Made by a program: the position numbers and the translations under genes. A stretch of 46,505 nucleotides of DNA from CAVTUU01 sp045804965 (GTDB lineage Bacteria > Chloroflexota > Chloroflexia > Thermomicrobiales > UBA6265), in assembly GCA_045804965.1 (NCBI GenBank), contig JBJMMD010000057.1, positions 1 to 46,505 on the forward strand. The letters are read 5' to 3'. How positions within the stretch are numbered: position 1 is the first letter of the stretch; the number at the start of each line of letters is the position of its first letter. Positions 33,809 to 42,256 of the stretch are shown one piece after another. A model generated the notes under the pieces. The model saw nothing but the letters and a program-made list of their open reading frames with translations, did no database searches and was not told the DNA's origin.

Positions 33809-34043
33809 GTCATTCCGCGCCGAAGCCATCGTCATTCCGAGCTTGCCGAGGAATCCGTCCTACCTCACCGCCGCCTTCAGCAGAGGCAGACGCTTTGCCT
33901 TCGCTCAGTAGTCTGTCCACGCCTTGGTGAGGTGGTGGCCGTGGTGCCGGTCGTCAGCTCGGGAAGGGCTTCGTTAGGCGGAGCCCGGACCTTGAGCTCC
34001 GGGCGCGGCAACACGACAAGCAAGCCTGGACAGACTACTCAGC
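33809..34043. repeat. Composite repeat: D unit, A unit and a 13-bp inverted pair
   Basis: A family D unit at about 33809-33864 is followed by AGTAGTCTGTCCA at 33907-33919, whose exact reverse complement lies at 34027-34039. A family A copy (about 33955-34003) sits between these arms. The outer arms and nested copy make a unit about 135 bp long, as a non-autonomous mobile element would. The remaining bases to 34200 hold nothing clear. Confidence 0.5.
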
Positions 34044-34200
34044 ATGACGGGGGGAAGTTCAGCATGACGTCAGTGGTTCGCCTAGCGTCACGGCTGGGGC
34101 AGGGCTCTGGGCTCAGCCGCACGGAGGCTCTTCGCGGGGAAGGAGCATTTTGGGCTCGGCGTCACGGTGCAGCCGCGTCGATGCAGGTAATGTTGAGCCC

Positions 34201-35541
34201 CTACGCCTGTGAGACTTCCTCGGTGACGATGTCGCGGTGCGCCTCGAAGTACATCTGTCGTACCGAGTCCTTGCCTGGACGGTTCATGGTTTGCTTCATC
34301 ACGTCCGCGTAGATGGCTTCGTAGCCGTCCGCCATCGACGTCGGGGAGAAGCGCCGTTCGACATGCGCTCGGCAGGCGCGGCGGTCGATCTCACCGATGC
34401 GGCTAACCGCGCTCACCATCGCCGAGAAGGACCGGCAGACAAACCCGGTCACGCCGTCGACGAGCACCTCAGGCACCGATCCCGAATTCGTCGCGATCAC
34501 CGGGGTGCCGGTCGCCATCGCCTCGGCCATGGTCAGGCCGAACGGCTCCGGCCAATCGACGGGGAAGAGATAGGCGTAGCTGCCGCCGAGCAGTTGGTCC
34601 TTCTCCTGCTCATTGACTTCGCCGATGAACTCGACCAGCGATTGATTGCGTTCGATCAGCGGTTTGATTGCGTTTTCATAGTAGTCGCGGTCGACCTTGT
34701 CGACTTTGGCGGCGATGATCAGCCGCATCCCGACATCGCGGGCGATCTCGATCGCGCGGTCGACTCGCTTTTCGGGGGCGATCCGGCCAAGGAAAACGAG
34801 GTAATCGCCACCTTGCGCGGTGAAGTGGTAGTTGTCGATGTCGATGCCATTGTAGACCGTGCCCACCCAGCGGCTGTTCGGCAGCCACGATTGCTGATCG
34901 GTACTGATCGAAACCAGTCGTTGTTCTGGAAACATTTCATAAATCCGCTGTACTTCGGGCAGATCGAGGCGGCCGTGCACGGTGGTCACGGTTGGCGTTA
35001 CTGACATGCGGGCGAACGGGAAGGCAATGTAATCGTTGTGATTGTGAATGACGTCGAAGTCATGGGCGCGGACATACGCCTCGCCGCAGCCGAACAGGGT
35101 GTACGCCACAAGATCTTTCGCCGTGGGGTCAAGCCGCAGACCTTGCTCGCAACAGGGGATCAACGTGGCGGACGTTTTCGAATCGCCGCTGGCGAAGAGG
35201 GTGACGTCGTGTCCGCGGCGGACAAGCTCCTCAGTCAAGACCGAAACGACGCGCTCGGTACCGCCGTAGAGCGGCGGCGGCACCGGCTCGATCAGGGGCG
35301 CGACCATTGCGATCTTCAGCGTCCGGCTGATAGCTCGCGGAGCGGTATCGTCCTTCGCCGGTTGCTCATGATTGTTAGTGTCCTCCGGCTCGGAACTGTC
35401 GTCAGACGGCGCCGGCTCGTGCCGGTGCGCGCGGCCGCCGGACCAACTTGGTGGGTCGCTGGCGGGAAATGATTCTTCCGCCGCCTCGTCGATCTCGCGC
35501 TCCTGCCGCCGGCGTTGCCGGCCACGCTCCTCGTCGGTCAC
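34201..35541 (-). CDS. Glycosyltransferase family 4, with SFPASDPP N-terminus
   Basis: 446 residues. The GT4 body starts near 75 (KIAMVAPLIEPVPPPLYGGTERV). It continues through DVIHNHNDYIAF, NGIDIDNYHF, VFLGRIAPEKRVDRAIEIA and the donor-binding PEPFGLTMAEAMATGTPVIA. It is a GT-B enzyme moving a sugar from a nucleotide donor. In front is a charged 70-residue segment with REIDEAAEESFPASDPPSW; this short motif normally occurs in separate small proteins, so the gene carries a fused or added tail. GGAG lies before the GTG at 35541. It is 5 bp downstream of the gene at 35547-35795. Confidence 0.85.
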   Translation of the reverse strand: MTDEERGRQRRRQEREIDEAAEESFPASDPPSWSGGRAHRHEPAPSDDSSEPEDTNNHEQPAKDDTAPRAISRTLKIAMVAPLIEPVPPPLYGGTERVVSVLTEELVRRGHDVTLFASGDSKTSATLIPCCEQGLRLDPTAKDLVAYTLFGCGEAYVRAHDFDVIHNHNDYIAFPFARMSVTPTVTTVHGRLDLPEVQRIYEMFPEQRLVSISTDQQSWLPNSRWVGTVYNGIDIDNYHFTAQGGDYLVFLGRIAPEKRVDRAIEIARDVGMRLIIAAKVDKVDRDYYENAIKPLIERNQSLVEFIGEVNEQEKDQLLGGSYAYLFPVDWPEPFGLTMAEAMATGTPVIATNSGSVPEVLVDGVTGFVCRSFSAMVSAVSRIGEIDRRACRAHVERRFSPTSMADGYEAIYADVMKQTMNRPGKDSVRQMYFEAHRDIVTEEVSQA

Positions 35542-35546
35542 CTGGG

Positions 35547-35795
35547 TTACTCCACTTCTTCAAGCAATGCCAAATAGTCGTGCGTTCCCGTGCTAATCAC
35601 ATGACTATACGGAGACTGGTCGGGCGTCTCCGCGACGACGGTGAAACCCTGCTCTTCGACCTGATGGATCTCTTCCGGGCCGAGCGGCTTCGTGCCGACA
35701 ATGACACTTCCGGCGGGATCGTACGGCGGCCAGATCTCGGCGAGGCGGAGAAGTCGCCAGTGCCGGTTTGGGCCGGTGATGGTGGGGACGACCAT
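35547..35795 (-). CDS. Small hypothetical protein in the glycosyltransferase operon
   Basis: 82 residues beginning MVVPTITGPNRHWRLLRLAE, with WPPYDPAGSVIVGTKPL and a Glu-rich C-terminus. No known domain. AGGAGG lies 8 bases before the ATG at 35795 (a second ATG at 35801 is too close to it). Only 5 bases separate it from the glycosyltransferase, so it should be co-translated. Confidence 0.65.
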   Translation of the reverse strand: MVVPTITGPNRHWRLLRLAEIWPPYDPAGSVIVGTKPLGPEEIHQVEEQGFTVVAETPDQSPYSHVISTGTHDYLALLEEVE

Positions 35796-35980
35796 CGACA
35801 TCACCTCCTGGTTGCGCCTGGTGAAGAACGTCTCAAAGGGAACCAGCATTTGCCGGTTCCCTGAGTCTGCATTGACGCAGTGGATCGGAGGTCGACTCGC
35901 GACCCACCCGTCGGACGCGCAACCACTCTCACCCCGTCTCACCGCACGACGCATGCCGGGATCATCACTGGTGAGGCCGG

Positions 35981-36262
35981 TTACGGAGGGAACGGCGGTT
36001 GAGTCTTCCCCATGATCTCGATGCCTGGAGCGGGCCCGGCTTTCCGCCGTGATCGCCGTCCGAGAAGCAACAACAACGCCAGCAGCGCGTTGCCGGCGAA
36101 TGCGATCAGAAGCAGCAGGAGACCGGCAATCGCGTCGTTCTTCGCCACCAACGCCGCGTTCCCGAGCGTTTTCGCGGTGATCAGCACGAGAATCAACCAA
36201 CCCATTGCCAAAAAGTTGACGAAGATCGATGCCGAAATGATCAGCGAACGAAGACAGCCCAT
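35981..36262 (-). CDS. Small two-span membrane protein
   Basis: 93 residues: MGCLRSLIISASIFVNFLAMGW, LVLITAKTLGN and AIAGLLLLLIAFAGNALLALLLLLG give two or three hydrophobic stretches, then a basic RRSRRKAG and a Pro-rich tail. No family recognised. I take ATG 36262 (GGATGGGGA precedes it) although the frame is open to 36388. It ends about 185 bp upstream of the small operon gene at 35547-35795, on the same strand. The gap 36263-36552 to the divergent gene shows nothing else. Confidence 0.6.
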   Translation of the reverse strand: MGCLRSLIISASIFVNFLAMGWLILVLITAKTLGNAALVAKNDAIAGLLLLLIAFAGNALLALLLLLGRRSRRKAGPAPGIEIMGKTQPPFPP

Positions 36263-36552
36263 TCCCCATCCTTGGTGACAGCGCGCGCCGGTCGCTAACC
36301 GGTCAGCACGCACCTGTTCCGGGCAACGCCGGCGTTTCCGACGTCGCCGGAAGTGGCAGCACCCGACAGGGAAGAGGAGAAAAGACACGCCACAGGGCCC
36401 GAACGGTCCATTGTTCGAAAGTCTACTGATGGGTGATTCCGTTGAGGGAAGAATCGGCGTAAAGAATCAATTGAGGGTGTCCGCCTCGCCACCATCAACA
36501 ATGAGGAGCCGCTTGTAGCCGGAATTGCGCCCACGCAGGAAGCGAAAACGTC

Positions 36553-37035
36553 ATGGAGACCGTGCCGCCCAACACCATCATTCACTTGCCTCCGGTCCAT
36601 CGCCGCACCGTCAGTGAAACGGGCCTGCTCCTCTTTGTGGGCATCATCGCGCCCCTGATCATCCTCTGGATGCTCTTTCGTGTCACCGCGGCGCCCGTTG
36701 CGGTCGCCAATTCAACTCCCCGGCCGGCCGCGGCCGTCGAAACGCCGCCGGTCGTCGTCGAAGTGGTCATGCAGTTTCCGACCGCGACTCCGCAAGACAC
36801 CCCGTCCGCGTCGTGGATGCCCAGCCCAACGGCGACGAGCGACTGGTGTGACGCGCGATTCACTCAGCCCGGCGCCGCGTGCACAAAACCCTTCCCGCCT
36901 CCGCCGACTCCAACCCCGCTCTTATCGTGCGATGACGAGACGGTCGACTCTGGCGACCTCTGTCGATGGTCTGAGCCGGCATCGGCGTCCGAGATGTGGG
37001 GGCTGGCTAACCACGACCAAAACGAGCCGCGGTAG
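36553..37035 (+). CDS. Single-pass membrane protein with Pro/Thr-rich extracellular part
   Basis: 160 residues: short cytoplasmic head, one helix at about 23-44 (TGLLLFVGIIAPLIILWMLF), then a Pro/Thr/Val-rich outer part and a C-terminal segment with four Cys (DWCDARF, AACTKPF, LSCDDE, DLCRW) that could form two disulfides. Function unknown. GCAGGAAGCG precedes the ATG. Confidence 0.65.
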   Translation: METVPPNTIIHLPPVHRRTVSETGLLLFVGIIAPLIILWMLFRVTAAPVAVANSTPRPAAAVETPPVVVEVVMQFPTATPQDTPSASWMPSPTATSDWCDARFTQPGAACTKPFPPPPTPTPLLSCDDETVDSGDLCRWSEPASASEMWGLANHDQNEPR

Positions 37036-37074
37036 CAGGCAGACCGAGAAAAATGGAACCCGTACCCGGGGAGC

Positions 37075-37152
37075 AACCCTCACCCGGCCCTCCGGGCCAC
37101 CCTCGCCCTTCGTCACAAGGGAGAGGGCAGCCGCGCCGCGGCGGGTGAGGAT
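37075..37152. repeat. Family B repeat
   Basis: AACCCTCACCCGGCCCTCCGG, CCCTCGCCCTTCGTCACAAGG, AGAGGGCAGCCGCGCC, GGCGGGTGAGG. It lies after the stop at 37035 and before the convergent GerMN gene. Confidence 0.7.
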
Positions 37153-37210
37153 TGCTGGCTGTCGATCTGCGCCGCCATGAAATCACAACGTTCGCCCGCC
37201 GTATGACGAT

Positions 37211-38059
37211 CTACTTCCCCACCCTCAACGGGATCTTGACATCGTTGACGACGGAGCCGTCTTTCGCGGAGAGCTCGTAGACCTTAAGCGTGACGGTGCC
37301 GGACTGTGGAGCGTGGAAGGTCAGCTTTGTCTCAAAGGTGCCGCGAGTGCCGCTGCCGGACGTCGCCTGCACGACCTCGTGCGCCAGGACTGCGTTATGT
37401 TCGTCGAGCAGATCGGCTTGGAACACGCCCTCGAAGGTGTTCGCGGTGCCGCTGACAGTCAGCGGACTGCCGACTGTGGCAAACGGCGCCGGGGATTCGA
37501 CAAAGATGATCGGGGTGACGTCCTCGAAGTCGGCCCTGCCGACCGGCTTGGCGAGCGCGACGTCACCGATCTTGGCGACCTTCTCGCCGTCGATCTTGAA
37601 CGACACTTTTTCGATCGTTGGGAACTGCGTCAAGGTATAGACGACCTGCGCGATCTGCGCTTTCATCGTGTCCTTGTCGCCGCTCGTGAATGCCTTTGAG
37701 AGATCGACGGTCGCCACTTTGGTTTCGCTGACGAGATTGATCCCCTTGAGCTTCGTCTTCGCCGGGATCGCGGTTTTGAGTCCCGCTCCCTTCTCTTCCT
37801 TCGTTGGACCGTGCAGTAGCTCGGTCATCGCCGATTTCGCGACAGTCTTGTCCTCCGGAATTGCGATCTCGCGGTGAGCCGTCGCGATCATTTCCCCGCG
37901 CCGGGCCTCGCGCAAGAAGTAGGTGGAGACGGTCATCGTCCTGGCCGATGGGCTGGCTTCTGGGGTGGGAACGGTGGCCACGACGGCGCCGGCGCCGGCG
38001 AGCGAAAAGACGAGAGCGGCAAACAGTGGGAGCGCAGGTAACCAATGGTGGCGAAGCAT
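37211..38059 (-). CDS. GerMN and Gmad2 domain secreted protein
   Basis: 282 residues. A signal peptide (MLRHHWLPALPLFAALVFSLAGAGA) is followed by a GerMN domain (VSTYFLREARRGEMIATAHREI, MTELLHGPTKEEKGAGLKTAI, VYTLTQFPTIEKVSFKIDGE). From about 185 comes a Gmad2 immunoglobulin-like domain (FVESPAPFATVGSPLTVSGTANTFEG, LTFHAPQSGTVTLKVYE). Proteins with this pair are known from spore germination but are also common in Actinobacteria and Chloroflexi, where they act at the envelope. The start is ATG 38059 after AAGGA; the upstream frame is only open. Confidence 0.88.
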   Translation of the reverse strand: MLRHHWLPALPLFAALVFSLAGAGAVVATVPTPEASPSARTMTVSTYFLREARRGEMIATAHREIAIPEDKTVAKSAMTELLHGPTKEEKGAGLKTAIPAKTKLKGINLVSETKVATVDLSKAFTSGDKDTMKAQIAQVVYTLTQFPTIEKVSFKIDGEKVAKIGDVALAKPVGRADFEDVTPIIFVESPAPFATVGSPLTVSGTANTFEGVFQADLLDEHNAVLAHEVVQATSGSGTRGTFETKLTFHAPQSGTVTLKVYELSAKDGSVVNDVKIPLRVGK

Positions 38060-38153
38060 CTCAATCCTTCTCCAACGTAGGATCGGGTCAGGGAATCTGA
38101 CGACTGTTCGTGCTGCTGCTGATACGTTCGAGGCGGGCGTTTCGTGTCGCCGC

Positions 38154-38723
38154 TCAAGGCTGCGTTTGATGCCGCAAGATACCGTCCGCCGCGACGGAGA
38201 AGTGGTCAATGCCGTTGGGCAGCTTTTCGAGGAAGATCGCCATGATCCAACGCTCCGGCTGGTCGAGAAAGGCCATCGACGGCAGGAGCAGCGCCTCGAC
38301 CGCGGTTGTCCGGCGGAGGAAATCGGCGCTTGCCCGCGCCACGTCGCGATCGAGAAAGCACTGGGGCGCGCCGGTCAGCGGCAGCGTCGCGCACACCTGC
38401 TGATCGCGTAGGTCGAGCGTCCGCTCGAGGGCCAGGTTGACATCAAAAATCCGGCGGGCGAGCATCGCGCGGCCGATTTCTTCGGTCCGCAGATCCTGCA
38501 AATGGCGCGCAAACTCGGCGATCAGCACGCCATGATCGCGCGCGAGATAGAGCGTCGGTTCCCCTTGCCGATTCCAGCGATTGTCCCGCGCCCGCGTCGC
38601 GAACCGCGTATCGAGCACCCCATACGGCGACCCATCGGGAATATGGCGACACGCCGATCCCGTCCAAGGCCGGATCTGTGCGGTGAGGCGGCTCGGCGGC
38701 GGAGTTGGTTGATTGGTGGACAC
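38154..38723 (-). CDS. RES-domain toxin (NAD-degrading)
   Basis: 189 residues of the RES family: Arg26 in SACRHIPDGSPYG, RWNRQGEPTLYLARD (49-63), and Glu70 in GVLIAEFARHL, the residues expected for the NAD-cleaving active site. A helical C-terminal part follows. RES toxins break down NAD+ and are neutralised by an Xre/MbcA-type antitoxin. That antitoxin is present here (39352-39705) but is separated by an NTF2-like gene and a 234-bp gap. The start is GTG at 38723 with AAGGAA six bases upstream. Confidence 0.82.
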   Translation of the reverse strand: MSTNQPTPPPSRLTAQIRPWTGSACRHIPDGSPYGVLDTRFATRARDNRWNRQGEPTLYLARDHGVLIAEFARHLQDLRTEEIGRAMLARRIFDVNLALERTLDLRDQQVCATLPLTGAPQCFLDRDVARASADFLRRTTAVEALLLPSMAFLDQPERWIMAIFLEKLPNGIDHFSVAADGILRHQTQP

Positions 38724-38819
38724 GTGTGGTTCCTTGTCGAGCGAGCCTATCTGGGTTAGTGAACGTCGACGGCTGCGACGGAGCAGAGAACTGGCGCGGC
38801 CGTTGTGGTCGCCAACTCC

Positions 38820-38890
38820 ACCCGGGAATGAATCCCCGTGCTCAGCCCGGGAAGGACTTTGGTTATCGTAGCCTTCCCTCTGGGTGATCT
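38820..38890. repeat. Family A repeat inside the toxin-antitoxin cluster
   Basis: CCCGGGAATGAATCCCCGTG, then CAGCCCGGGAAGGACTTTGG and TAGCCTTCCCTCTGGGTG. The copy lies in the gap between the NTF2-like gene and the RES toxin gene and may add a weak terminator or RNA-processing site there. Confidence 0.55.
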
Positions 38891-38957
38891 CAGCCCCGAG
38901 CACGAGCGGTGCGCACTACCCGCATGCGCTGACCGGCCGGGGAAGTGCCGGTTGTAC

Positions 38958-39350
38958 CTACACCCCCTCCTCGATTTCGTCGCTATCAGTCAAGCCGGCT
39001 GCGTTGAGGGCTGTCGTCAGGTCGTCGTAGCGGAGCACCGAAACAATGCGATCGGCACGGACCTGGAAGACGGAGGAGACGGTCGTGGGCTCGCCAAGTT
39101 CGCCAGTGGCGGGGGAGCGCCATGCGGCCCGCTGCTCGACGACAACCGTTTCGCCGCGATGAAATGTGCGGGCTGGGACAAGTTTGATGCCGGCGCGGTC
39201 GACCCACGCGCGGAGCAGATTGGCGCCGTGACTCGATCCCCGCGGACCGCCGACCGCAACATCATCGCTGACAAGGCCGGCGAGGCGGTCGATCTCGCCC
39301 CCATTGAGCGCGTCGTGCCACGCGTTGACAACGTCGACTTCCGACGTCAT
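38958..39350 (-). CDS. NTF2/SnoaL-like protein
   Basis: 130 residues: MTSEVDVVNAWHDALNGGEID, RLAGLVSDDVAVGGPRG, a central RAWVDRAGIKLVPARTFHRG, VVVEQRAAWRS and VSSVFQVRADRIVSVLRYDDL. This is the cone-shaped alpha/beta fold of NTF2/SnoaL relatives, which includes enzymes and binding proteins; no catalytic set is certain. Its ATG is one base after the antitoxin stop, so it is translated with it. Its place between an antitoxin and a RES toxin is unusual. Confidence 0.78.
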   Translation of the reverse strand: MTSEVDVVNAWHDALNGGEIDRLAGLVSDDVAVGGPRGSSHGANLLRAWVDRAGIKLVPARTFHRGETVVVEQRAAWRSPATGELGEPTTVSSVFQVRADRIVSVLRYDDLTTALNAAGLTDSDEIEEGV

Positions 39351-39351
39351 C

Positions 39352-39705
39352 TCAGCCGCCGAGACCTTCGTAGTCGGCGGCGAGTGCGGAAAGGACTCGG
39401 TCGGCGTGGCCGATTTCGATCATCTGCAAGGCGGTTGCGCCGTCGAAGACCGGCAACGGCGTCGTCAGAAAGCGTTCGAGCCCTTCCGGCGAGTAGACCG
39501 CGTGTCCGAGCTCGGTGATCTCCTGAATGCGGGAGAGGCGTTCGCGCGTGCTGCGATTCAACGGCAGAGCCTTCCGCGCTTCCCAGCGTTCGATCGTCTT
39601 GGCGCTGACGTCCATCAACCGCGCCATGCGCTCCCGGGAGAGGTGCAATTGCTCGCGGAGACGAAGCGGATTGGTCGCTACCGACGGAACGGCGTACAAA
39701 GCCAT
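39352..39705 (-). CDS. Xre/MbcA/ParS-type antitoxin (HTH with DUF2384-like domain)
   Basis: 117 residues. An Xre-type helix-turn-helix occupies about 13-45 (LRLREQLHLSRERMARLMDVSAKT). From about 69 the toxin-binding domain reads AVYSPEGLERFLTTPLPVFDGATALQMIEIGHADRVLSALA; this is the DUF2384 signature seen in antitoxins of RES toxins. It should bind and repress its own promoter and shield the toxin. ATG 39705 follows AGGGGACG. A TTGACA box lies 48 bases upstream. Confidence 0.85.
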   Translation of the reverse strand: MALYAVPSVATNPLRLREQLHLSRERMARLMDVSAKTIERWEARKALPLNRSTRERLSRIQEITELGHAVYSPEGLERFLTTPLPVFDGATALQMIEIGHADRVLSALAADYEGLGG

Positions 39706-39730
39706 AGTCTCGTCCCCTTTCTCGCGACAT

Positions 39731-39758
39731 GGTACATTTTCATCTAGACATTTGTCAA
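39731..39758 (-). promoter_or_regulatory. Putative promoter of the antitoxin operon
   Basis: On the minus strand TTGACA (39753-39758), a 16-base spacer, then TGTACC (39731-39736). The -35 box is perfect and the -10 box weak; a GACAAATGTC half-palindrome overlaps the -35 and may be an operator site for the HTH protein. Confidence 0.45.
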
Positions 39759-39958
39759 GACAATATCCTGCCAATTTCCGCTCGTTGGTCTGAACTATCG
39801 CGAGACTTGCGAGGGGCTGTTGCCCTGCTGCCATGTTGTCGCGACAATGGCCGCCAAGACCAGGCGATTGCACGCGCGATGTGGTTCGGCTCGTGCGGGA
39901 ATCACTGGCGAGTTTTTTTGCGACACTGGCGGGACACGCGAAGGGGGGAACGAGGGAA

Positions 39959-40747
39959 ATGGAGACTGGCGATCTGCCGGCGCGCAGCCTGTTCGATAGA
40001 TTTCAGGAGCGAATTTCCCGCCGAGAGGTAGTCAAGGGCGCCGGTCTGACAGGCCTCGGCGTGCTCGCGGGGTACACGGGCTACTTGCGAACGAGGGCGC
40101 AGCAATCGCCCGATGTCCAGAATCTGCTCAATGTCGCTATCACGCTCGAAACGGTCGCCGTGACCTTCTTCGGCGTCGCCCGCCAGCGCGGCACACGATT
40201 GGGTCTGACCTCCGACGATGTGCGGTTCATTCGCGCCGCGCAGTGCGAAGAGGAAGCCCATTACCACTTTTTCGAAGCTGCCGGCGGCGCGCCTTCGACC
40301 ACGGCCGTTTCGCTCCCGAACGCGATCTTCAAGAATCGCTCAACTTTTTACCAGCACGTGCGCGACCTCGAAGAGATGAGCGTGGCGACCTATATGGCCG
40401 CGGCGAACCAGTTCGCCCAACTGGGCGACCCGCGTCTAGTCGAGGTTTCGTATCAGATCGGCGCGATCGAGGCTCAGCACCAGGTGCTGGTTCGGGCGAT
40501 GTTGGGCGATCGCTTGCCGAACGACCGGGCATTCGCGCAGTGGATGTTCTCGAGTGTGAAGGAAGCGGGCCAGGCCCTGAGCGACGCAGGGTACGTCGAC
40601 GGACCGGGCAAGAAATACGAGTACCCCGGGCCGGTGGACATCTTCTGTCGTGGAGTCTTCGGTCTCGTGCCCGAAACCACCGAACCTGCGGCACCGGCGG
40701 CATCTCCTTCACCGGAAGCGTCACCAGCAGCGACGCCGAGCTCTTAG
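39959..40747 (+). CDS. Tat-exported ferritin-like protein
   Basis: About 262 residues. ERISRREVVKGAGLTGLGVLAG is a twin-arginine signal (SRREVVK). The mature part is a ferritin-like four-helix bundle: ITLETVAVTFFGVARQRG, RAAQCEEEAHYHFFEAAGG (a Glu/His cluster), DLEEMSVATYMAAANQFA, and SYQIGAIEAQHQVLVRAMLG (EAQH). These are the usual di-iron ligands of ferritin-like secreted proteins. The tail is Pro/Ser/Ala-rich, as in cell-surface proteins here. ATG 39959 after AGGGAA is chosen; the frame is open further up. Confidence 0.85.
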   Translation: METGDLPARSLFDRFQERISRREVVKGAGLTGLGVLAGYTGYLRTRAQQSPDVQNLLNVAITLETVAVTFFGVARQRGTRLGLTSDDVRFIRAAQCEEEAHYHFFEAAGGAPSTTAVSLPNAIFKNRSTFYQHVRDLEEMSVATYMAAANQFAQLGDPRLVEVSYQIGAIEAQHQVLVRAMLGDRLPNDRAFAQWMFSSVKEAGQALSDAGYVDGPGKKYEYPGPVDIFCRGVFGLVPETTEPAAPAASPSPEASPAATPSS

Positions 40748-41291
40748 GGATCGAGCGGGCGCGGCCAATACTGCGAGCGATTCCCTCACCCGACCCTGCA
40801 GACCACCGCACCGGGTACCCTTTGAGTGTGGTATCTGCGTGCGCGGAACAGGGCTCGAAGCGAGCACGAATCCCGAAAAAGGATACCCCTCTTCCTCGCA
40901 AGGAAGAAGGGTGGGTGGGGAACTTTTGGGCTGAGCGCCGATCCGTTCCCCTGCGTACGTTCGCAATGGTTTACTATGTATTCGGGACTGCTGCCCGAAC
41001 CTGTACCTCCGGGCCGTTGTGAGGTCACCGGTTCGCCTCTACACTTTTGCTGGATACGGCAGATTCCGGCGGGCGCCGGCGCTGGCCCAACGTGCATCCG
41101 CGGCATCGCGGCCGACCCTGAGTGGGGCCTCGAAGCGACATCGAGTGCTCATTGCCGCAGGGACCGGTTGTGGGAATGCAGTTCGCGACCTTGTGTCGGC
41201 GGATGGACCAATCAGGAAGTGCATGCGTCGGCCGGGCCACCGCTGACCCGGCGATCCGAACGCGAGACCCCGTGGCTCGATAGGAGCAGAG
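40748..41291. other. Long intergenic region without a supported gene
   Basis: It contains an inverted repeat (about 40887-40911, CCCTCTTCC / GGAAGAAGG around CTCGCAA) that may end transcription of the ferritin-like gene. No coding frame has a ribosome site and family. The next gene has its own AGGAG at 41282. Confidence 0.5.
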
Positions 41292-41975
41292 ATGCGGGAC
41301 GGCAACAACGGTCCATTCACCAATAATCCGTCGGGTTCCGATCCCGACGCACAGGGCACATCGGTGAACCGGCTTGAGCAGGCGCTCGGCGGGCGTCCGC
41401 TCATAGTCTACCTCGTGCTCTTCGCCGGGGCCGGCGCGTTGCTCGTGTTGCTGATGATCGTCTGGATTTCGGCGACGGGCGGTGGTGAGGAAGAGCGCCC
41501 GATTTGTCTCGATATCTCCGCCGCCGACGCGCAGGCGGCGATCCTGGCTGGAAAGGTCAGCCGAGTCGATATCGTCGTCGATCGCCAGCACCCAGACGTC
41601 GGGCCGACGGCGGTTCAACTCGAGCTCTCCGATCAATCATGCCGCCGGCTGGCGCCGACCGGGGCCGACAACCGCGATGCCGCGTACCAAGTGGTCGGGG
41701 TTGTCTACGTCTACAACAGCACCGGCGAGCAGCGCATCCGGATCCATACCAAGCGGGAAGATGTGCCGAACCAGTTCCTCGTGACATCAACCGCCGTGCC
41801 GACCGAAACGCCGACCCTGGCGCCGACCGTCGTCCCCACGGAAACGCCGACGTCGCTGCCGACCGCAACGACTCCGCCGCAGCCAACCAGTACGGCAACG
41901 CCAACCGTCGAACCAACGATTACGCTCCCGCCAACGCAGACCTTCGCCCCGTCCGAACTCACGCAGACGCCTTAG
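41292..41975 (+). CDS. Membrane-anchored protein with Thr/Pro-rich tail
   Basis: 227 residues: polar head, one helix at about 37-60 (LIVYLVLFAGAGALLVLLMIVW), then a small outer domain (CLDISAADAQAAILAGKVSRVDIVVD, VVGVVYVYNSTGEQRIRIH) and a C-terminal tail made of Thr/Pro repeats (TPTLAPTVVPTETPT). The tail is of the type that is glycosylated or spans the envelope in Chloroflexi. No recognised family. AGGAG lies close before the ATG. Confidence 0.65.
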   Translation: MRDGNNGPFTNNPSGSDPDAQGTSVNRLEQALGGRPLIVYLVLFAGAGALLVLLMIVWISATGGGEEERPICLDISAADAQAAILAGKVSRVDIVVDRQHPDVGPTAVQLELSDQSCRRLAPTGADNRDAAYQVVGVVYVYNSTGEQRIRIHTKREDVPNQFLVTSTAVPTETPTLAPTVVPTETPTSLPTATTPPQPTSTATPTVEPTITLPPTQTFAPSELTQTP

Positions 41976-42046
41976 AGAGTCACTTTCCGGCCGCAACCCT
42001 CACCGTCACAGCACGTTTACCCGCTGCCATGCGATCTTTTCCGATG

Positions 42047-42234
42047 GTCATTCCGAGCCTGTCGAGGAATCTGTCCTTTCTTACCCTTTGTGTCGGAGAG
42101 CACAGCTCCTTTGACTTCGCTCAGGATGACGGAAGCGCCCCGTGCTAAGCGCGCTTAGCCGTGCCCGTTCCCTCCTGCGCACTAGAGAGCCGGGTACCCT
42201 CTGGCTGGCGCCGCGAGAGCGGCGGGTGAGGGTC
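42047..42234. repeat. Family D hairpin unit, then a shortened family B unit
   Basis: CATTCCGAGCCTGTCGAGGAATCTGTCC (from 42048) faces TTTGACTTCGCTCAGGATGAC at about 42110-42130 in inverted order. From 42194 to 42234 CCCTCTGGC ... GGCGGGTGAGGG is a worn family B copy. It separates convergent genes. Confidence 0.6.
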
Positions 42235-42256
42235 GCTGAGGAATGGACCTGTTGCC

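Noticed and set aside
39900..39925. T7 run as a terminator upstream of the ferritin-like gene
   Set aside because: Only a four-pair stem precedes it, too weak for an intrinsic terminator.
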